From assembly GCF_900102345.1 (NCBI RefSeq), contig NZ_FNKB01000001.1, positions 1,302,001 to 1,366,000 on the forward strand: a stretch of DNA of 64,000 nt. Direction: 5' to 3'. The notes below the pieces were generated by a model. That model saw only the letters and a program-made list of their open reading frames with translations. It was not told the DNA's origin and searched no databases. The stretch is from Leucobacter chromiiresistens (GTDB lineage Bacteria > Actinomycetota > Actinomycetes > Actinomycetales > Microbacteriaceae). Both the position numbers and the translations under genes were made by a program. Positions within the stretch are counted from its first letter, which is position 1. Every line of letters starts with the position of its first letter. Shown here in pieces: positions 31,762 to 40,805 of this stretch.

Positions 31762-32967
31762 TTGAGGATCGCAATCGCAAGCCGCATCTTCGAGCCCGAG
31801 CCGAGTGCGGCGTCGTTCCGGCTGGCCGCGCTCGCCCGCGCCCTCGTCGAGGCCGGGCACGAGGTCGAGGTGCTGACGGTGCGGGCTCCGTCGCGGTTGC
31901 GCGGCACGGGCGAGATGATCCGCGGCTGCCGCGTCAAGCGGTTCCCCGTGCTCCGCGATGCGACGGGGTACGTGCGCGGGTACCTGCCGTACCTGAGCTT
32001 CGACGTGCCGCTGTTCTTCAGGCTGCTGCTCGGGCGCAAGCGCGACCTCGTCGTCTCCGAACCGCCGCCGACGACGGGGTTCTTCGTGCGCCTCGCGACC
32101 CGGCTGCGGCGCACGCCGTACGCGTACTACGCCGCAGACATCTGGTCCGACGCGGCCTCGCAGACCGGCGCGCCCGCATGGATGCTGCGCGTCGTGCGCG
32201 CGCTCGAGGCGTTCTCGCTCCGCGGCGCTCGCAGCGTGCTCTCCGTCTCCTCCGGCGTCACGAGTCGGTTGTCGGAGTTCGCGATCGACACCGTGGCGAC
32301 CGTCGGCAACGGCGTCGACGCCTCGCGCTTCTCGGGGGCGCTAGCCGCCGCGCGGAGGGGCGCGGAGGATCTGCGCGGCCGCGACGCCGAGTACGTCTAC
32401 GCGGGCACCGCCTCCGAATGGCACGGCGCCGACGTCTTCGTGGACGCCCTGCCCGCGGTGCTGCGCGACGTGCCGCGAGCGCGCCTCCGATTCATCGGCG
32501 GCGGCGCGGAGCTGGAGCACCTGCAGCGCCGCGCGGAGGAGCTCGGCGTGGCGGGCGCGGTCTCGTTCGAGCCCGTGATGAACGCGGAGCGCATCGCTCC
32601 CGTGCTGGCCTCGGCGACCGCGGCGATCGCGAGCGTGCGCCCGGGAGCGGGATACGATTTCGCGTTCCCCACCAAGCTCTACAGCGCGGCCGTGTGCGGC
32701 GCGCCCCTGATCTACGCCGGAGCCGGACCCGCGGAGGAGTTCGTGCGCACCCGCGTCGACGGCGCGCCGCTGGGAGCATCGGTGACGCACGACGCGACGG
32801 AGGTGGCGGCGGCGATGGTGTCGGCCGCCCGCGCCCTCGAGGCCGACGAGCCCCAGGCGAATTGGGAGCGGCGCGGCGCGGTATCGCGTTGGGCGACGCA
32901 GCACGTCGGCCTGGAGGCGGTCGCCGGCCGCGCGGTCGGCGTGCTCACCGAAGCGGTCCGCCGGTGA
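31762..32967 (+). CDS. Family 4 glycosyltransferase (WbuB-like)
   Basis: A 401-residue GT-B transferase starting at a TTG (MRIAIASRIFEPEPSAASFR), 19 nt after the aminotransferase and probably co-transcribed. It resembles fucosyl/amino-sugar transferases of the WbuB group: SEPPPTTGFFVRLATRL, YYAADIWSDAA, VVGNGVD-type hinge (VGNGVDASRF), VYAGTASEWHGADVFVDAL and FPTKLYSAAVCGAPLIYAG. It is GC-rich like the core genome, between the two low-GC blocks. A TTG start is required because upstream in-frame codons give no better choice. The linkage is not predictable. Confidence 0.85.
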   Translation: MRIAIASRIFEPEPSAASFRLAALARALVEAGHEVEVLTVRAPSRLRGTGEMIRGCRVKRFPVLRDATGYVRGYLPYLSFDVPLFFRLLLGRKRDLVVSEPPPTTGFFVRLATRLRRTPYAYYAADIWSDAASQTGAPAWMLRVVRALEAFSLRGARSVLSVSSGVTSRLSEFAIDTVATVGNGVDASRFSGALAAARRGAEDLRGRDAEYVYAGTASEWHGADVFVDALPAVLRDVPRARLRFIGGGAELEHLQRRAEELGVAGAVSFEPVMNAERIAPVLASATAAIASVRPGAGYDFAFPTKLYSAAVCGAPLIYAGAGPAEEFVRTRVDGAPLGASVTHDATEVAAAMVSAARALEADEPQANWERRGAVSRWATQHVGLEAVAGRAVGVLTEAVRR

Positions 32968-33049
32968 CCCGCCGGTACTCGACGCAGACGGGCGGGGGCG
33001 ACGCCGCGGACGGCTCGCGGAGCAGCTCGACGATGAAGGAGACGGAACG

Positions 33050-34828
33050 ATGAAGCAGTTATGGCGCACGCTGGTCGAGCTGTTTGACGTGTTGCCGAAG
33101 GGTGCGAAGCCCTTCTACATTGCGTACTCGATCCTCACGGGAGCGCTCGCGATCCTCGATACGCTGGCCCTTGCTCTCATCGTCGCCGTAGTGACTCCGG
33201 TAGCGAGCGGCGCGCCGATCACGCTGCCGCTTATTGGTGAGATTCCCACAGAGGCGACCGTCTGGATCGTTTTGGTGATCTGTGCGCTCTTTCTGCTCAA
33301 GGGGGTCCTCGCGATTGTCTTGCACTGGTTCGCAACGCGACGGTTCGCCAAATACGAACTGGAGGTTGGGAACGCACTATTTCGGGCGTACACCCATTCG
33401 AGCTGGGAAAAGCGGTCTCAAATCAGCACGGCCGAAGTCACGCGTATCGTCGACAGCTCAATGGCGAACGCGAATATGGGCTTCATCCTCCCGCTTTCGC
33501 AGGTTCCCGGCAACGTGCTGACTTTCGTTTCTGTGCTGACGGTACTTGTCATCGCGCAGCCGAGTACTGCGATCATCGCGTTGATCTATCTTCTCGCGTT
33601 CTCCGCGCTCATGCTCCTGGTAATCTCTCGGCGCGCTCGCAAGGCTGGGCAGAACAACAGAAAGTACGCCTATCGAGTTGCGACGATCATGACGGAGATG
33701 GTGGAAGCGCTTAAGGAAGTGGTGCTGCGCGGCAAGCTCGATGACATCGGTCAGGTCGTGTCCGACAACCGTCGCATAGCGACGCGCGCCCGAGCCAACA
33801 TTTCCTTTCTCGGGATCGTTCCCAAATACGCGTTCGAAAGCGCGCTTATCGGCGGTTTCGTGGTGATCGGGGGCAGTGCCTACCTGATGGGCGGAATGGC
33901 CGCAGCGATGACTGCGGTCGCCCTCTTCGCGGCGACTGGTTTCCGGATGATTCCCGCGATGACCACGGTGCAGTCGGCGTTCACGACAGCTGGTGCCAAT
34001 GAAGTCTATGCACGTGACGTGATCCGTGAACTCGCAGCCTCAACGCGTGAGGACGTGGTGAGTTCGCAGGCCGAGGATCGTGCCATCTTGCCCCCGGTTG
34101 CGAAGGCTGTCGAGCTGCGCGACGTTGGTTTCCGTTATCCGGGTGCCGAGAAGAATGTTCTCGATGGTCTGACATTAACTGTGCCATTCGGCAGCAGCCT
34201 CGCAGTCGTGGGGCCCTCGGGTGCCGGAAAATCCACTCTGATCGACATATTGCTTGGACTGAGCTTGCCCACGGCGGGTGAACTCCTCGTGGACGGGGTG
34301 CCGATCGCGCACGTGATGAAGCAGTGGCGCACGCAAGTTGGTTACGTGCCGCAGCGGGTGGCGCTGTTCGACGCGTCTATCGCTCAAAATGTGGCTCTGA
34401 CTTGGCGCGACGATTACGACCCCGACAAGGTGCGTTCAGCGCTCGAGCGCGCGCATCTCGGCGAGTTGGCGCTCAGGGGTCGCGGCATCGAGGAGCATAT
34501 CGGTGAGCGCGGCACATCGATATCGGGTGGTCAGCAGCAGAGACTGGGCATCGCTCGAGCCTTGTACTCGAACCCACGGGTGATGGTGATGGATGAGGCC
34601 ACGAGCTCGCTGGATACAGCCACGGAAAACAGAGTCACCGAGTCGATGCGGGATCTGAAGGGCGAAGTCACATTCGTCACGGTTGCGCACCGCCTCTCGA
34701 CTATTCGCGACTATGACCAGGTCTGCTACCTGGATAAGGGCAGAATCCTCGGACGCGGCTCGTTCGAGGACGTCGTTGATCAGGTGCCCGAGTTTCGACT
34801 TCAGGCAGAATTGGCGGGGTTGCTATGA
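33050..34828 (+). CDS. PglK-like lipid-linked oligosaccharide ABC flippase
   Basis: A 592-residue half-transporter with an N-terminal ABC transmembrane domain (six helices, residues 1 to about 320) and a C-terminal ATPase. Walker A is GPSGAGKST, the Q-loop VGYVPQRVALFD, the signature SISGGQQQRLGIARAL, Walker B VMVMDEATSSLD and the switch AHRLS. The build and WRTQVGYVPQ region resemble PglK, which flips lipid-linked oligosaccharides. The locus also has Wzm/Wzt, so two export routes coexist. GAAGGAGA precedes the ATG. The last codons overlap the next glycosyltransferase (ATGA). Confidence 0.85.
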   Translation: MKQLWRTLVELFDVLPKGAKPFYIAYSILTGALAILDTLALALIVAVVTPVASGAPITLPLIGEIPTEATVWIVLVICALFLLKGVLAIVLHWFATRRFAKYELEVGNALFRAYTHSSWEKRSQISTAEVTRIVDSSMANANMGFILPLSQVPGNVLTFVSVLTVLVIAQPSTAIIALIYLLAFSALMLLVISRRARKAGQNNRKYAYRVATIMTEMVEALKEVVLRGKLDDIGQVVSDNRRIATRARANISFLGIVPKYAFESALIGGFVVIGGSAYLMGGMAAAMTAVALFAATGFRMIPAMTTVQSAFTTAGANEVYARDVIRELAASTREDVVSSQAEDRAILPPVAKAVELRDVGFRYPGAEKNVLDGLTLTVPFGSSLAVVGPSGAGKSTLIDILLGLSLPTAGELLVDGVPIAHVMKQWRTQVGYVPQRVALFDASIAQNVALTWRDDYDPDKVRSALERAHLGELALRGRGIEEHIGERGTSISGGQQQRLGIARALYSNPRVMVMDEATSSLDTATENRVTESMRDLKGEVTFVTVAHRLSTIRDYDQVCYLDKGRILGRGSFEDVVDQVPEFRLQAELAGLL

Positions 34829-35976
34829 CTGTGAGACCGAACATGTTGATCCTGTCGTTCTCGAGAATCGAGTCGGATGCGCGGATCCTGAAGCAGATCC
34901 GACTATTCGCCGACGACTTCGCGATCACGACGTGCGGTTACGGCGCTCGGCCCGAGGGTACGGTCGCGCACATCGAGGTGGATTCCGCCGAGCCACGTCT
35001 CGTCGTACTCCTCCGGGCGGCGTTCATAAGGCTCCATCTCTTCGCCCTCGCCTACTGGATTACGCCGGCGGTGCGACAGGCGAAGCGGGGTCTTCGAAAG
35101 CGCGACTTCGATGTCGTTCTTGCAAACGACCTCGACACTGTCGGCGTAGCACTCACGGTTGCACCGCAGAACCGCGTGCACGTTGATCTGCATGAGTACT
35201 GGCCCGGACGTGAAGATCAGAATCCGGCGTGGGTGAAGGTTCGGCTGCCCTACTATCTCTGGCAGCTTCGCCGGAAAGCGACGCGAGCTCGCTCGGTGAC
35301 GACCGTCAGCTCGACGATCGCGGCTCGGTATGCAGATGAATTCGGTATCTCGGCAGGTGTGGTGACGAACGCGAGTCCTCTTCGGCATCTTTCTCCCAGG
35401 ACGGTTTCGGATCCGCTACGCATCGTTCATTCGGGCGCGAGCCTGTCCAATCGGCGCGTAGAGAACATCATGCGAGGTGTAGCTGCCGCGAGCAACGGAG
35501 CAACCCTCGATCTTTACCTTGTAGGCGAGGGCACTCCTTACCACGTTAGTTTGCAGCAGTTGGCGGAAGAACTAGGCCCACGTGTTACGTTGCATCCTCC
35601 AGTGCCTCACTCGCAGTTGCTCGGTACTTTGAATACTTACGACGTCGGAATCCATGTTTTGCCGCCCACCAACACCAATAATTCGCTCGCGTTACCCAAC
35701 AAATTCTTCGATTACGTGCAGGCGCGCCTAGCGCTACTTATCGGTCCGACAGACTCGATGGTGGATTTGCTGAACGAGTTCGGGCTCGGCATTGTTACTG
35801 ATGGCTTCGAGGCCGAAGACATTTCGAGATCCGTGAATGCCCTGGACGTCGAGAAGGTCCGCAACTTCAAAGGTCGGTCGCACGATGCGGCCGAACAGCT
35901 TTCTTCGGAGCGGCAGAACGAGGGATGGGCAGCGGCAGTCGACACTATCGTTCACAACGGGGAGGACGAACAATGA
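34825..35976 (+). CDS. Family 4 glycosyltransferase
   Basis: A 383-residue GT-B protein. The N-terminus MLILSFSRIESDARILKQ and the donor-side IVHSGASLSNRRVENIMRGV, LYLVGEGTPYH, and YDVGIHVLPPTNTNNSLALPNKFFDY with the KFFDY signature are typical of GT4 enzymes using UDP- or GDP-sugars. Its start overlaps the flippase stop and its own stop overlaps the next gene, so the three genes are translationally coupled. It is within low-GC block 2. Specificity is unknown. Confidence 0.82.
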   Translation: MTVRPNMLILSFSRIESDARILKQIRLFADDFAITTCGYGARPEGTVAHIEVDSAEPRLVVLLRAAFIRLHLFALAYWITPAVRQAKRGLRKRDFDVVLANDLDTVGVALTVAPQNRVHVDLHEYWPGREDQNPAWVKVRLPYYLWQLRRKATRARSVTTVSSTIAARYADEFGISAGVVTNASPLRHLSPRTVSDPLRIVHSGASLSNRRVENIMRGVAAASNGATLDLYLVGEGTPYHVSLQQLAEELGPRVTLHPPVPHSQLLGTLNTYDVGIHVLPPTNTNNSLALPNKFFDYVQARLALLIGPTDSMVDLLNEFGLGIVTDGFEAEDISRSVNALDVEKVRNFKGRSHDAAEQLSSERQNEGWAAAVDTIVHNGEDEQ

Positions 35977-37091
35977 CGCGCCGCCCCATAATGATTTTCC
36001 ACGCCGCGTATCGATTGAATCCAAACGCGAAGAGTGCGAGCGGAATTCGACCCGTTCGCATGCGCGAAGCCTTTTCCAATATCGGTTACGAGGTCATTGA
36101 AGTCACGGGAAGCCATGCAGAACGGCGTGCACTGATTCGCGACGTGAAGGGTCGTATCTCTGCCGGCCTGAGTGTTGATTTTGTCTATTCGGAATCTTCT
36201 ACGCAGCCGACGGGATTCGGGGAACCGGTGACGAGAGCGACGAGTTACCTGCGTGACATAGCGTTCTTGCGCTTCTGCCAGCGTGCTGACATTCCGGTCG
36301 GGTTGTTCTACAGAGACATCTATTGGCGCTTCCCCCTGTACGATGCGCTTGTCGGAAGACCGATGGCAACGCTCATGAGACGCTTCTATCGAATGGACCT
36401 GCGCGGGTACCGGCGTGCGCGGCTTCGGCTGTTTCTACCGTCGATGCGCATGGCTGAATGGGTGCCTATAGTGCCGCAGGATCGTTTTTATGAGCTCCCT
36501 CCAGGGAGCGACGCCATCGATCTTGAGCGTCCAGTACAGGCAGAATCAAATCGCGCGATGAATCTGCTTTACATCGGAGGACTCGGTAGCGAGTATCGCA
36601 TGCAAGAAACCATGCGAGCTGTTGCGGGATGCTCAGACGTGACGTTGACAATTTGCACGCGTGAAAGCGATTGGGAGGTTGTCAAAAGCGAGTACCGAAG
36701 CGTTCTCAGTCCGAATACGACTGTCGTGCACCGCTCTGGTGACGAGCTTCGGGAATTGTACGCGGCATCGGACATCTGCTCACTCCTAATGGAGCCGAGT
36801 ACCTACCGTGAATTTGCTGCGCCCATGAAGCTTTACGAATATCTCGGGCATGGAAAGCCGATTATTGCCACCGAAGGCAGCCTTGTGGGTGAGTTCGTGA
36901 CGGCGAACGGCCTTGGCTGGGCGATTCCGTACTCAGCGGACGCTTTGCGTACGCTCCTGAATCGCCTGACCGCGCGACCGGAAGAACTCGAGGAGGTTCG
37001 CGAGCGCGTAAGAGCTGCGCGACTTGAGCACACCTGGGAGGCACGCGCCGTGCAAGCGGCGCGCATTTTGCTCACCGGCATGAGAACGTAG
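35973..37091 (+). CDS. Glycosyltransferase, paralogue A
   Basis: A 372-residue GT-B glycosyltransferase. It is clearly paralogous to the protein at 38453: both start PIMIFHxAYRL/PVMIFHxAYRL and share ASGIRPxKMR, VDFVYSES, IPVGLFYRDIYW, RGYRRAx and YRMxExxRAxAG. Donor-side motifs are LLYIGGLGSEYRMQE and KLYEYLGHGKPIIA. The ATG, preceded by GGGGAGGA, aligns with the paralogue's TTG. It is coupled to the upstream glycosyltransferase and in low-GC block 2. The acceptor is probably a lipid-linked glycan intermediate. Confidence 0.82.
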   Translation: MTRRPIMIFHAAYRLNPNAKSASGIRPVRMREAFSNIGYEVIEVTGSHAERRALIRDVKGRISAGLSVDFVYSESSTQPTGFGEPVTRATSYLRDIAFLRFCQRADIPVGLFYRDIYWRFPLYDALVGRPMATLMRRFYRMDLRGYRRARLRLFLPSMRMAEWVPIVPQDRFYELPPGSDAIDLERPVQAESNRAMNLLYIGGLGSEYRMQETMRAVAGCSDVTLTICTRESDWEVVKSEYRSVLSPNTTVVHRSGDELRELYAASDICSLLMEPSTYREFAAPMKLYEYLGHGKPIIATEGSLVGEFVTANGLGWAIPYSADALRTLLNRLTARPEELEEVRERVRAARLEHTWEARAVQAARILLTGMRT

Positions 37092-37120
37092 CCCAGCTCT
37101 CACGCCGGATGCGCTTGTTC

Positions 37121-38194
37121 CTATCGCTTTGCGTAGAGTGCCTCGATTGCGGCGATCGCTCGTTGAGCGGCATGTCCATCGCCGTACGGAGTGGCATCGG
37201 TCGCGGGAGGTGCTGTGCGCGTCAGAGCCTTTGTGATCTCCGCAGAGGTATTCGCGAGAACGTTCCAGCCAAGTTCGATGGTCTCCACCCATTCTGTTTC
37301 TCGCCGAACAGTCGTGCACGGCACTCGGAGCAAGAATGCTTCCTTCTGCAATCCGCCGGAATCAGTGACCACTCCCGCGCTATTGACTACGGCCGCGATG
37401 AGTTCAGGGTAAGCAAGTGGATCATGAACAGCCAGCGCTCCCTTCTCAAGCACTATGCCGTGATCAGCTGCCTTCGCTCGCACTCGCGGATGAGCAAGCA
37501 GAACGACAGGTCGGTCTGCAGCGGCGAGGGCATCCACTATTTCGCGCAGTCGCTCCGGGTCGTCCGTATTCTCAGCTCGGTGAATCGTCGCCACATAGTA
37601 CCCGAGAGGGGCGTCGATGTCTGCGAGTGGGTTTTCTGCCTTCGTTGAAAGGACTGAGTCTCGTACCTGCAAGAGGACATCCGTCATGACGTCTCCGACG
37701 AGCTCGGACCGCGCCGCAAGACCTTCACTTTCGAGATGATGCATCGCAACTTTGGTCGGAGCAAGACATAGATCCGCAGCATGATCGGTCAATACTCTGT
37801 TGTGCTCTTCGGGCATTGACCGGTTGAAGGAACGAAGGCCAGCTTCCAAATGAGCGACCGGATAATGAAGCTTAACGGCGCTGACCGCAGCAGCTAGTGT
37901 CGAGTTCGTGTCACCGTAAACGAGTACGCAATCTGGCTCGTGCTGCTGTAGAACTTGATCCATCTGGGCGAGCATCGCCCCCGTCTGCGCACCGTGGGAG
38001 CCGGACCCGACACCAAGATGAGCATCGGGCTCCGGAATCCCGAGATCCCGGAAGAACACATCAGAGAGCATAGGGTCATAGTGCTGGCCCGTGTGCACGA
38101 TGATGTGCTCGTGACCAACCTCGCGCAGGACATTCGCGATGGGCGCAAGCTTGACGAACTGGGGTCGGGCTCCGACAACACTCATGATCTTCAC
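37121..38194 (-). CDS. wecB: UDP-N-acetylglucosamine 2-epimerase (WecB/WbpI family)
   Basis: A 357-residue non-hydrolysing 2-epimerase. The start VKIMSVVGARPQFVKLAPI is followed by VHTGQHYDPMLSDVFF, VYGDTNSTLA, HLEAGLRSFNRSMPEEHNR with catalytic acidic residues, and TDSGGLQKEA near the C-terminus. It makes UDP-ManNAc from UDP-GlcNAc, or the 3-N-acylated uronic acid counterpart if it is WbpI-like; sequence alone does not separate these. It is the only minus-strand gene in the 26-42 kb stretch. TACAAT lies about 8 nt before the GTG; an ATG nine nt inside the gene is an alternative start. Confidence 0.9.
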   Translation of the reverse strand: MKIMSVVGARPQFVKLAPIANVLREVGHEHIIVHTGQHYDPMLSDVFFRDLGIPEPDAHLGVGSGSHGAQTGAMLAQMDQVLQQHEPDCVLVYGDTNSTLAAAVSAVKLHYPVAHLEAGLRSFNRSMPEEHNRVLTDHAADLCLAPTKVAMHHLESEGLAARSELVGDVMTDVLLQVRDSVLSTKAENPLADIDAPLGYYVATIHRAENTDDPERLREIVDALAAADRPVVLLAHPRVRAKAADHGIVLEKGALAVHDPLAYPELIAAVVNSAGVVTDSGGLQKEAFLLRVPCTTVRRETEWVETIELGWNVLANTSAEITKALTRTAPPATDATPYGDGHAAQRAIAAIEALYAKR

Positions 38195-38452
38195 CCAACC
38201 ATTGTATGGTTTGAGCACCGGCGGCCCCCGGTACGAGTGGCGCGCCGCAGCAGTCGGGGATGACGTCAGCCGCGTTGAGCATTGGACTGCCAATGCACTC
38301 GAGTTCGGCGTCGCGACGAACACAGTGCGATACTCTTGCGATCGGGCTATCGGACTCGCCTCGGGGTTGCTCGATCAGCAGTGACTAAGTGGCTCAGCGT
38401 TCTATCGGTGCGGCCGGTACTGACACGTCATGAGCAGAACGAAGGGACCGTA
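38195..38452. other. Divergent spacer, epimerase / glycosyltransferase
   Basis: A 258-bp gap without a convincing gene. The minus-strand TACAAT for the epimerase sits at its left end, and GAAGGGA at its right end is the ribosome site for the TTG at 38453. An in-frame extension of the glycosyltransferase runs through part of it but has no family similarity. Confidence 0.5.
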
Positions 38453-39556
38453 TTGTCTGAACAGCCGGTGATGATCTTCCACGTCGCGTACCGGCTCGAT
38501 CCGGAGGCGACCAGCGCCAGCGGCATTCGGCCTTTGAAGATGCGCCGCGCTTTCGAGGACCTCGGGTATCGGGTTATCGAGATTTCTGGTCGTCACTCTG
38601 AAAGGCGAGGTCGTCTGAAGAGAGTTCGCAAGGAGATCCGCAGCGGGCTCCGTGTTGATTTCGTGTATTCGGAGTCGGCAACGGCTCCAACAGGTCTCGG
38701 CGAACCGCTCACGCTCCACACGAGTTTCAGTCGGGACGTCCGCTTCCTGCATTTCTGCAAACGGTTCGGCATTCCGGTCGGGCTCTTTTATCGCGACATC
38801 TACTGGAATTTTCCGATCTATCGCAAGATAGTGAAGTGGCCGTTTTCGATGGTTCTGCGCGCGCTGCACCGGCGCGACCTGCGGGGCTACCGCCGGGCGG
38901 GGATCGACATCTACCTCCCGTCGATGGAGATGAGCCAGTGGGTGCCCACCATCGACCGCGCCCGGTTCCGGGAGCTGCCGCCTGGGTGCGAGATCCGCGA
39001 CGGCGCCCCCGCACCGGAGGGCGAGCGCGCGCCGCTGCGCCTGCTCTACGTGGGCGGGCTGAGCGACAACTACCGCATGCACGAGAGCGTGCGCGCCATC
39101 GCCGGGCGGCCGGGCGTCACGCTCACCATCTGCACGCGCGAGGCGGAGTGGAAGCTCCGCGAACCCGAGTACCGGGAGATGATGGCCCCGAACATCCGCG
39201 TCGTGCACCGCAGCGGCGATGAGCTGCGCGAGCTCTACGACGAGGCGAACGCGTGCCTGCTCGCGGTCGAGCCGATCGTCTACTGGACGTTCGCCGTTCC
39301 GGTGAAGCTCTTCGAATACCTCGGCAACGGCAAGCCGGTGCTCGCCTCGTCGGGCAGCTACTCGGGGCGCTTCGTGCGCGACCAGAGCGTCGGATGGACG
39401 GTCGACTACGGGAGCGCAGAGTTCGCGGAGACGCTCGACCGCTTGGTCGAACGGCCGGAGGAGCTGGAGGCGGTGACGGAGTGGGTGCGCAAGGTGCGGC
39501 ACGATCACACGTGGCAGTCCCGGGCCCGGCAGGTGGTCGCCGACCTCGCGGGGTGA
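38453..39556 (+). CDS. Glycosyltransferase, paralogue B (compositional chimera)
   Basis: A 367-residue GT-B enzyme starting at TTG (MSEQPVMIFHVAYRLDPEA), with GAAGGGA upstream; the start aligns with paralogue A. Shared motifs are FVYSESATAPTG, IPVGLFYRDIYWNFP, LYVGGLSDNYRMHE and KLFEYLGNGKPVLAS. Codons 1 to about 131 are AT-richer like low-GC block 2. From about 38845 to the end third positions are almost entirely G/C, so the gene looks spliced from two sources in a conserved region. It stays open, so the product is probably functional. Confidence 0.82.
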   Translation: MSEQPVMIFHVAYRLDPEATSASGIRPLKMRRAFEDLGYRVIEISGRHSERRGRLKRVRKEIRSGLRVDFVYSESATAPTGLGEPLTLHTSFSRDVRFLHFCKRFGIPVGLFYRDIYWNFPIYRKIVKWPFSMVLRALHRRDLRGYRRAGIDIYLPSMEMSQWVPTIDRARFRELPPGCEIRDGAPAPEGERAPLRLLYVGGLSDNYRMHESVRAIAGRPGVTLTICTREAEWKLREPEYREMMAPNIRVVHRSGDELRELYDEANACLLAVEPIVYWTFAVPVKLFEYLGNGKPVLASSGSYSGRFVRDQSVGWTVDYGSAEFAETLDRLVERPEELEAVTEWVRKVRHDHTWQSRARQVVADLAG

Positions 39557-39559
39557 GTG

Positions 39560-39620
39560 CGGCGAGCCCCGTGCGCTCGCTGAGCCCCGCGGGCCCCGTG
39601 GGCTCGGCGAGCCTCGTGCG
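39560..39620. repeat. Short imperfect direct repeat in intergenic GC-rich tract
   Basis: CGGCGAGCCCCGTGCG (39560-39575) and CGGCGAGCCTCGTGCG (39605-39620) differ by one base. Between them GAGCCC and GGGCTC could pair. The tract separates two glycosyltransferase genes and may act as a weak terminator. Confidence 0.5.
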
Positions 39621-39645
39621 TCGGTTTCGGCCGGGCGGCAGGTCG

Positions 39646-39651
39646 TAGTGT
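39646..39651 (+). promoter_or_regulatory. -10-like TAGTGT, leaderless promoter
   Basis: TAGTGT ends 6 nt before the ATG of the glycosyltransferase at 39658, with no ribosome site between. Confidence 0.4.
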
Positions 39652-39657
39652 AGGCGT

Positions 39658-40776
39658 ATGCGCGTTCTGGTCGTCACCCCCTGGTTCCCCTCCCGCATGC
39701 ACACGGGATCGGGCGTGTTCAACCTCAGGGACGCCGAGATGATCGCAGCCGGGCGCGACGTGCGCGTGCTGCACCTCATCCGCCCCGACTGGTATCTCGA
39801 GGCGGAGGAGGCGGGCACCGACCTGAGCGTGCGCCGAGTGCCCTTCTCGGCGACGCGCCCGCGCACCTGGCGAGGGGCGCGGTCTGCGATTCGCGGCGAG
39901 CTCGCGCGAGCCGACGTGCTGCACACGATGGCGTTCCCCGCACTGCTCCCGTTCTGGGGCCTGCGCGTGCGTCTGCCGTGGGTGCACAGCGAGCACTGGT
40001 CGGGGCTCGCGAAGCCCGTCACCGGCGTCAAGGGTGGGATCAAGCGCCTCGTGTTCCGCCGGCTGCGCCGCCCCGACCGGGTGGTGGCGGTGAGCGCGTC
40101 GCTCGCGCGATCGATCCGCCGGTGGTGCCGGGCCGAGCCGCGGGTGATCGAGAACGCTGTGCCGATGCCGCCGCTCGGCCGCCACTCCACGCCCGCCGCG
40201 GTGGGCGCAGCGGTGCGATTGATCGCGGTCGGCGGCCTGACCCCGCACAAGGGGCCCGGGATCGCCGTCGACACCCTCGCGGAGCTGGTGCGGCGCGGAG
40301 TCGACGCGGAGCTGCGCTGGGTGGGCCAGGGGCCGGAGCGCGGCGCCGTGGACGCCGCCGTCGCCGAGGCGGGGCTCCAGTCGCGGGTGCACCTGCTCGG
40401 CCAGCTGGAGCGCGCGGATCTGGAGGCGGAGCTGCTCGCAGCGCACGTCTTCGTGCTGCCGACGGCGGGGGAGACGTTCGGGATCGCGCTCGCGGAGGCG
40501 CTCGCGTGCGGCCTCCCCGTCGTGGCCTCGGGCACCGGCGGGCACACGGGGCTGCTCGAGGAGTTCGCCGCCGCGCGGCTCGCGAAGCGCGCGGCTCCGG
40601 ATCTCGCGGACGCGGTTCAGGAGCTGCTCCGCGCCGACAGCGTCGAGCAGCGCGCGGCGACGGCCGCGCAGGCCCGTGAGCGCTTCTCCCCGGAGCGGCG
40701 ATCCGAGGCGTACGCGGCGGTGTATGCGGAGGCCCGCGAGCAGGCGGGCGCCGCCGCGGATTCGGGTGTTCGCTGA
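39658..40776 (+). CDS. Family 4 glycosyltransferase
   Basis: A 372-residue GT-B enzyme of the PimB/GPGTF group. Motifs are MRVLVVTPWFPSRMHTGSGVF, HSEHWSGLAKP, VIENAVPMPP, the donor domain's LIAVGGLTPHKGPGIAVD and the E-x7-E acid pair in GETFGIALAEALACGLPVVAS. It is GC-rich like core genes. It has its own leaderless-type promoter and precedes the UDP-sugar dehydrogenase by 41 bp. The sugar is not predictable. Confidence 0.87.
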   Translation: MRVLVVTPWFPSRMHTGSGVFNLRDAEMIAAGRDVRVLHLIRPDWYLEAEEAGTDLSVRRVPFSATRPRTWRGARSAIRGELARADVLHTMAFPALLPFWGLRVRLPWVHSEHWSGLAKPVTGVKGGIKRLVFRRLRRPDRVVAVSASLARSIRRWCRAEPRVIENAVPMPPLGRHSTPAAVGAAVRLIAVGGLTPHKGPGIAVDTLAELVRRGVDAELRWVGQGPERGAVDAAVAEAGLQSRVHLLGQLERADLEAELLAAHVFVLPTAGETFGIALAEALACGLPVVASGTGGHTGLLEEFAAARLAKRAAPDLADAVQELLRADSVEQRAATAAQARERFSPERRSEAYAAVYAEAREQAGAAADSGVR

Positions 40777-40805
40777 GGGATCAGCCGGGCGGCGCGCCGT
40801 GGCGC

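Larger units (their letters stand above)
33040..38845. other. Low-GC block 2
   Basis: AT-richer DNA starts at about the ABC transporter gene (33050), covers two glycosyltransferases and the epimerase, and ends abruptly inside the glycosyltransferase at 38453-39556. Downstream of about 38845 third positions are again almost all G or C. No mobility genes are visible. Confidence 0.7.

Noticed and set aside
26352..40776. Integrated prophage or insertion-sequence island
   Set aside because: Despite the composition shift no integrase, transposase, phage structural gene, terminal inverted repeats or tRNA attachment site was found.
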